A stretch of 24,804 nt of DNA from a virus: IMG/VR virus record IMGVR_UViG_3300009152_000193, positions 1-24,804 of that record; one strand, written 5' to 3'. Of the stretch, positions 24,001-24,804 are shown in pieces. The notes under the pieces were generated by a model. It ran no database searches, was not told where the DNA came from, and saw nothing but the letters and a program-made list of their open reading frames with translations. Numbering within the stretch: position 1 is the first letter of the stretch; each line of letters opens with the position of its first letter. Position numbers and translations under genes: made by a program.

Positions 24001-24124
24001 AATGGTATTATATACCGATGGTAGTGGTACCATTTATACATTTAACACAATTTATGATTCTACCTCTACAAATATATACAATGTATCGTCAGGTGTTGTT
24101 GGAGGAGTTAAATCACTTTGTTAA
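18098..24124 (+). CDS. Giant tail adhesin: beta head, membrane-like hairpin, Pro/Thr stalk, SprB-like tip
   Basis: 2008 aa, the largest gene of the window. Residues 1-630 are beta-rich with paired cysteines (CEIDC at 144-148, CTTC at 168-171). Residues 638-692 are very hydrophobic ([36 protein letters not shown]), like a helical hairpin. Residues 700-1265 are again beta-rich. Residues 1267-1660 form a Pro/Thr stalk of TPTP, GTPT and ISLTPT units, interrupted five times by (V/I)NCSFGVS(I/V)V-x-L. Residues 1664-1920 hold three beads with SprB-type features; the best is 1748-1824 ([16 protein letters not shown], then [17 protein letters not shown] and TITQP). The C-terminus (1921-2008) is a small Cys-containing cap ending VKSLC. 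No signal peptide, consistent with a virion protein. Likely a long extended fibre for host contact; a chimaeric host-derived adhesin is possible. Confidence 0.65.
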   Translation: MSITGGTFSVDCLISDVSSSTNDCGVQKTLTWSNAGTKSNIQSYFFNYNQLNNKIPVYVFIKPKVKKLFKFTFTPGSNNGSNITININQKINGVYTLVDVENLNTLSTETSKYITLYFDENKNDDISLTLDIITSGGTSGQMYCEIDCDPAIISAEFCTGFTNSNYYCTTCPTVVKLYRAKTPNLPPINGILNINSGFSNFSPFTTGPWYLDNGLTIEAPSGVTYSYASGDIAKRSIYTYNPSTHSFILQSSCLGSNSNCGGDVILTHNLSGYTYSHPYIPTKSELPSNGLKYSIQDLIITLDSSNKIVPITISITGQCKDACFTISDGVNNSHAGNVSYTDNYSATPPYFVKVTDYTSLKVQMTNIGTRGITAVTNSGQIRIRVAIGQSKSYNGSSVVTKISVGCGTTIFGYDMGVHPYSAYDSYNSPTAVTKLWSYNNISTWSGSTDNYSTKGTCVYNDVLLTNLALPYYYADNIRTSNTNKVYEIGNILQRNFGTHTDYKITKKAFGPRKTSPIVSGPKDFTNLKNRGDEVLISGENLIPTSIEPTMNGIGLVRKILSTSDYYQPSVYKYYLGYTSGFTESNSNDTFFTTWNFSNSTAKPLTGYQHMLMKLSASYIGGTNVPDLINLLKDDKRVEAGFMGAAVSSLLLACAGYLPVAEGLSLFASFFLTVPGLLVLAFAYLAVKFIVDALKTQNITIKEKFTYFYTRYATTPYLTTGTTIYKTSTLTTWSTGIYNDGAYFYNIPSNSNNGKPTTKTLSYSTNDGIRTNSFDVINTSKINYITDFHSLFFLSYVSGYPVKFNTNPTLYSSNSLSITVSAETSNIGDLNNPIPVVYSLPSGHSVSTISQEDADSKAAGFLSSLTGNTISLSSYEEKPGIVDVQLNFTHEIKNENIPNVFILNYDNSDENGITIGKKLYYDYNGKSTVLNGYYSLVGTSPYRTIYKTVNGVVTDILTWQNSNENYVTSVTTGTGATINTLLDYTSEWYIGSTNHELINLNYTNNQDSLITNWNTNTFYSGTTTGVTVNKGFTNSLAAPTELYFYDDNLTGLTYNVADDGKYKAIYPFNSLIFTYRNPFTILINAEEISDLDNDDNGINFYLTDISGNTVPSYVGVTFNVNIFTGSTSLLSSERITIDSDETNQFLYLNIPQTGGTLTSYNITSYESENPFDKITFIQSGFTQSTGVTTCPYYTGTTYIVDSYGYVQYNRFNTINNGFITEVIYVSEAIYEITDPIQYQSLVPVVDTETYYPPANIRILETGVCYVVPTPTPTPTISLTPTQTGTPTPTPTVNCSFGVSIVILTPTPTPTGTGTPTPTPTITLTPTGTGTPTPTPTVNCSFGVSVVVLSPTPTPTPTGTPTPTPTISLTPTISLTPTGTPTGTPTGTPTGTPTPTPTPTPTINCSFGVSIVVLSPTPTPTPTGTPTGTPTPTPTISVTPTISVTPTISVTPTGTPTGTPTGTPTGTPTGTPTPTPTVNCSFGVSVVVLSPTPTPTPTGTPTPTPTISLTPTISLTPTISLTPTISLTPTISLTPTISLTPTRTQTPTPTGTPTGTPTPTPTVNCSFGVSIVVLSPTPTPTGTPTKTPTPTPTPTGTPTGTPTGTPTGTPTPTPTISLTPTISLTPTISLTPTISLTPTISLTPTISLTPTRTQTPTPTPTTSLPALTVSVSSSTLQSCYNVSDASFTLSASGGNGASYEYSKDGTTYQASATFSSLAGGTYNGYVRNTNRTGTVASVSVGSLVRTAPNATITVTNVSCNGGADGQIAVTSGTGGTGSGYSGSTDDVTYFALPKIFYTLTQGSYDVYIKDSNGCKQSYAQTITQPTAQVCNISVYSYDTGTGDGQIAVVVSGGTGLKTLKLYQDTSTPYSDYSTDTLIQSGTSVANNTTYYFTNVPCAATSLWVQCTDANNCVIHSNTSVKTCGYFQTFPGTFKLGNNLTCTPQSPFSRIYLGSIDYSNFVANGGMLSTGMVLYTDGSGTIYTFNTIYDSTSTNIYNVSSGVVGGVKSLC
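20009..20173 (+). other. Transmembrane-like hairpin inside the giant adhesin
   Basis: Residues 638-692: [20 protein letters not shown] and [20 protein letters not shown], two hydrophobic stretches separated by AEGL, followed by a lysine-containing flank ([10 protein letters not shown]). The preceding [13 protein letters not shown] segment is polar and helical. Confidence 0.65.
22584..22739 (+). repeat. ISLTPT array, copy 1
   Basis: A ~156-bp segment nearly identical to 22910-23065: both run from an acaggaacaccaacccctac start through six ISLTPT units to the RTQTPTPT sequence. The copies differ mainly in which unit carries which synonymous threonine codon, consistent with unit gain and loss after duplication. 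Confidence 0.8.
22910..23065 (+). repeat. ISLTPT array, copy 2
   Basis: Second copy of the array, ending at the tip domains. Relative to copy 1 it lacks one acg-type unit in the middle and has one extra aca-type unit at the end. Confidence 0.8.
23339..23569 (+). other. SprB-type repeat domain in the adhesin tip
   Basis: Residues 1748-1824: V[13 protein letters not shown] at the start, [17 protein letters not shown] in the last third and TITQP at the end, which is the layout of the SprB repeat of Flavobacterium gliding adhesins and related Bacteroidota surface proteins. The central YxYxW region is degenerate ([12 protein letters not shown]). Adjacent beads at 1664-1745 ([27 protein letters not shown]) and 1828-1910 ([18 protein letters not shown]) look like divergent relatives. 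Confidence 0.7.
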
Positions 24125-24143
24125 AAAATAAAAAAAATGACGA

Positions 24144-24150
24144 TATTTAT
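24144..24150 (+). promoter_or_regulatory. TATTTAT motif ahead of the last gene
   Basis: TATTTAT at 24144-24150, overlapping TATAAT at 24148-24153, 25 bp before the ATG at 24176 in a 51-bp gap. The leader after it is almost pure A/T (AAAAGAAATTAAAATTTAAA) with no Shine-Dalgarno. Best-placed of the four copies for a normal promoter-to-start distance. Confidence 0.4.
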
Positions 24151-24175
24151 AATAAAAGAAATTAAAATTTAAAAA

Positions 24176-24804
24176 ATGCCAGCAGGACCAATAATCGGAA
24201 CATCTCAAGTTAGTTTACAATTAACAGGGGGATCATCAGTACCAAATAACTTTACTGTCGATATATATTCATGGGACGTTGCAACCGACGTCGCAGTTTA
24301 TAATAGAACTATCATTACGGGTTTAACAAGAACAGCAACATCGGCGGTAAATGGAGGTTCATTAGCCGTATCACCATATTATGGGATTACAGGCATAACA
24401 GGTTTAGATAACTATGTTAAATTAACCAGTACAACTTCATGTAGTACAACTACAACACAAGATATCACAAGTGCAGCATTAACGGTATACACCCCCAATT
24501 CAGGAACATTAACTGAAGATTATCCATCAGGGGCGGAAGATAGCTTTGCCACCACTGGTATGGGTGCCGGCACTTTATCTCCCGGCTCACATCAAGTTGC
24601 ACAACTCACAACATTATCTTATTTAGACGCGGCCGATTTTACTTTGAGTTATTTAAGTGGAACCACCGTTTCCACTGGTTTAGTAGTTGGAGGTGCATAT
24701 ACATATGGACCATTTAGTAGTTTTTCTGTAACAAAATCGGGTAAAGTATTTTCATTATTTGGGTCGGCAAATACAAGTTTAAGTGCACTAAATAGTAGTA
24801 TACA
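24176..24804 (+). CDS. Probable tail/fibre protein, 3' truncated by the window edge
   Basis: An open frame of 209 codons from ATG 24176 to the right edge without a stop. It begins MPAGPIIGTSQVSLQLTGG and is Thr/Ser/Gly-rich and beta-like (FTVDIYSWDVATDVAVYNRT, TTSCSTTTTQDITSAALTVY). A single cysteine near residue 88 and no signal peptide in view. Between about 24500 and 24600 the codon choice is visibly richer in G and C (gcc acc act ggt atg ggt gcc ggc) than in the genes before it. The position after the adhesin and the composition suggest another appendage protein; the family is not recognised. The 11-codon frame at 24137 upstream is not a credible gene. Confidence 0.6.
   Translation, partial: MPAGPIIGTSQVSLQLTGGSSVPNNFTVDIYSWDVATDVAVYNRTIITGLTRTATSAVNGGSLAVSPYYGITGITGLDNYVKLTSTTSCSTTTTQDITSAALTVYTPNSGTLTEDYPSGAEDSFATTGMGAGTLSPGSHQVAQLTTLSYLDAADFTLSYLSGTTVSTGLVVGGAYTYGPFSSFSVTKSGKVFSLFGSANTSLSALNSSI

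Noticed and set aside
18098-24124. Tape-measure protein, because of length and hydrophobic segments
   Set aside because: It is beta-rich with cysteines, a PT stalk and SprB-like beads, lacks long coiled coils, and lies among fibre genes.
24137-24172. 11-codon frame (MTIFIIKEIKI) before the last gene
   Set aside because: Very short, within an A/T leader containing the TATTTAT/TATAAT motifs; chance is sufficient.
16468-24804. Diversity-generating retroelement acting on the fibre genes
   Set aside because: No reverse transcriptase, no template/variable repeat pair with adenine-specific changes; variation seen is in repeat number.

Overview
The window looks like part of a large, AT-rich, contractile-tailed (T4-like, myovirus) bacteriophage genome whose host is probably in the Bacteroidota. 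The phage assignment rests on a gp25-like baseplate wedge protein followed directly by a gp6/baseplate J-like protein, then a series of large tail and fibre proteins on the same strand, one ending in an S74 intramolecular chaperone. The host assignment rests on three points: start codons lack Shine-Dalgarno sequences and sit in A-rich leaders; a DUF5522-type cysteine-rich mini-protein is present; and the largest fibre protein carries a SprB-type repeat, known from Flavobacterium gliding adhesins. All genes are on the + strand, packed with gaps of 0-54 bp, and nearly all end in TAA. I see no tRNA, rRNA, CRISPR array, insertion sequence or integrase, and no non-coding stretch longer than 54 bp.

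Region 1 (1-3488), nucleotide metabolism and replication: the C-terminal part of a DnaB/gp41-like replicative helicase (cut by the left edge), a class II (adenosylcobalamin-dependent) ribonucleotide reductase, and a 54-aa DUF5522-like protein overlapping the reductase stop codon by one base. A strong intrinsic-terminator structure (10-bp perfect stem plus T-run) lies inside this small gene and probably marks the end of the replication transcript.

Region 2 (3519-14154), baseplate and proximal tail: gp25-like, gp6-like, a 1271-aa protein with carboxypeptidase-regulatory-like beta domains and an odd hydrophobic segment, a 593-aa protein, a 603-aa protein with a Pro/Thr linker, and a 291-aa protein with a PKD-like strand pattern. 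The order 25-6-large protein recalls T4 25/6/7/8, but after gp6 I cannot recognise the T4 counterparts by sequence.

Region 3 (14193-24804), fibres and adhesins: a 769-aa collagen-like fibre with two G-x-y stalks, a duplicated knob and an S74 self-cleaving chaperone; a 439-aa protein overlapping it; a 98-aa protein; a 2008-aa giant adhesin with an internal membrane-like hairpin, a ~395-residue Pro/Thr stalk carrying five regularly placed NCSFGVS motifs, and three SprB-like beads at the tip; and the start of a further probable tail protein cut by the right edge. The four intergenic gaps of 30 bp or more each contain a TATTTAT motif upstream of the next start codon and are candidate late promoters.

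The functions of helicase, reductase, gp25, gp6 and the S74 fibre are recognised from motifs. Roles of the other structural proteins are inferred from position and composition.
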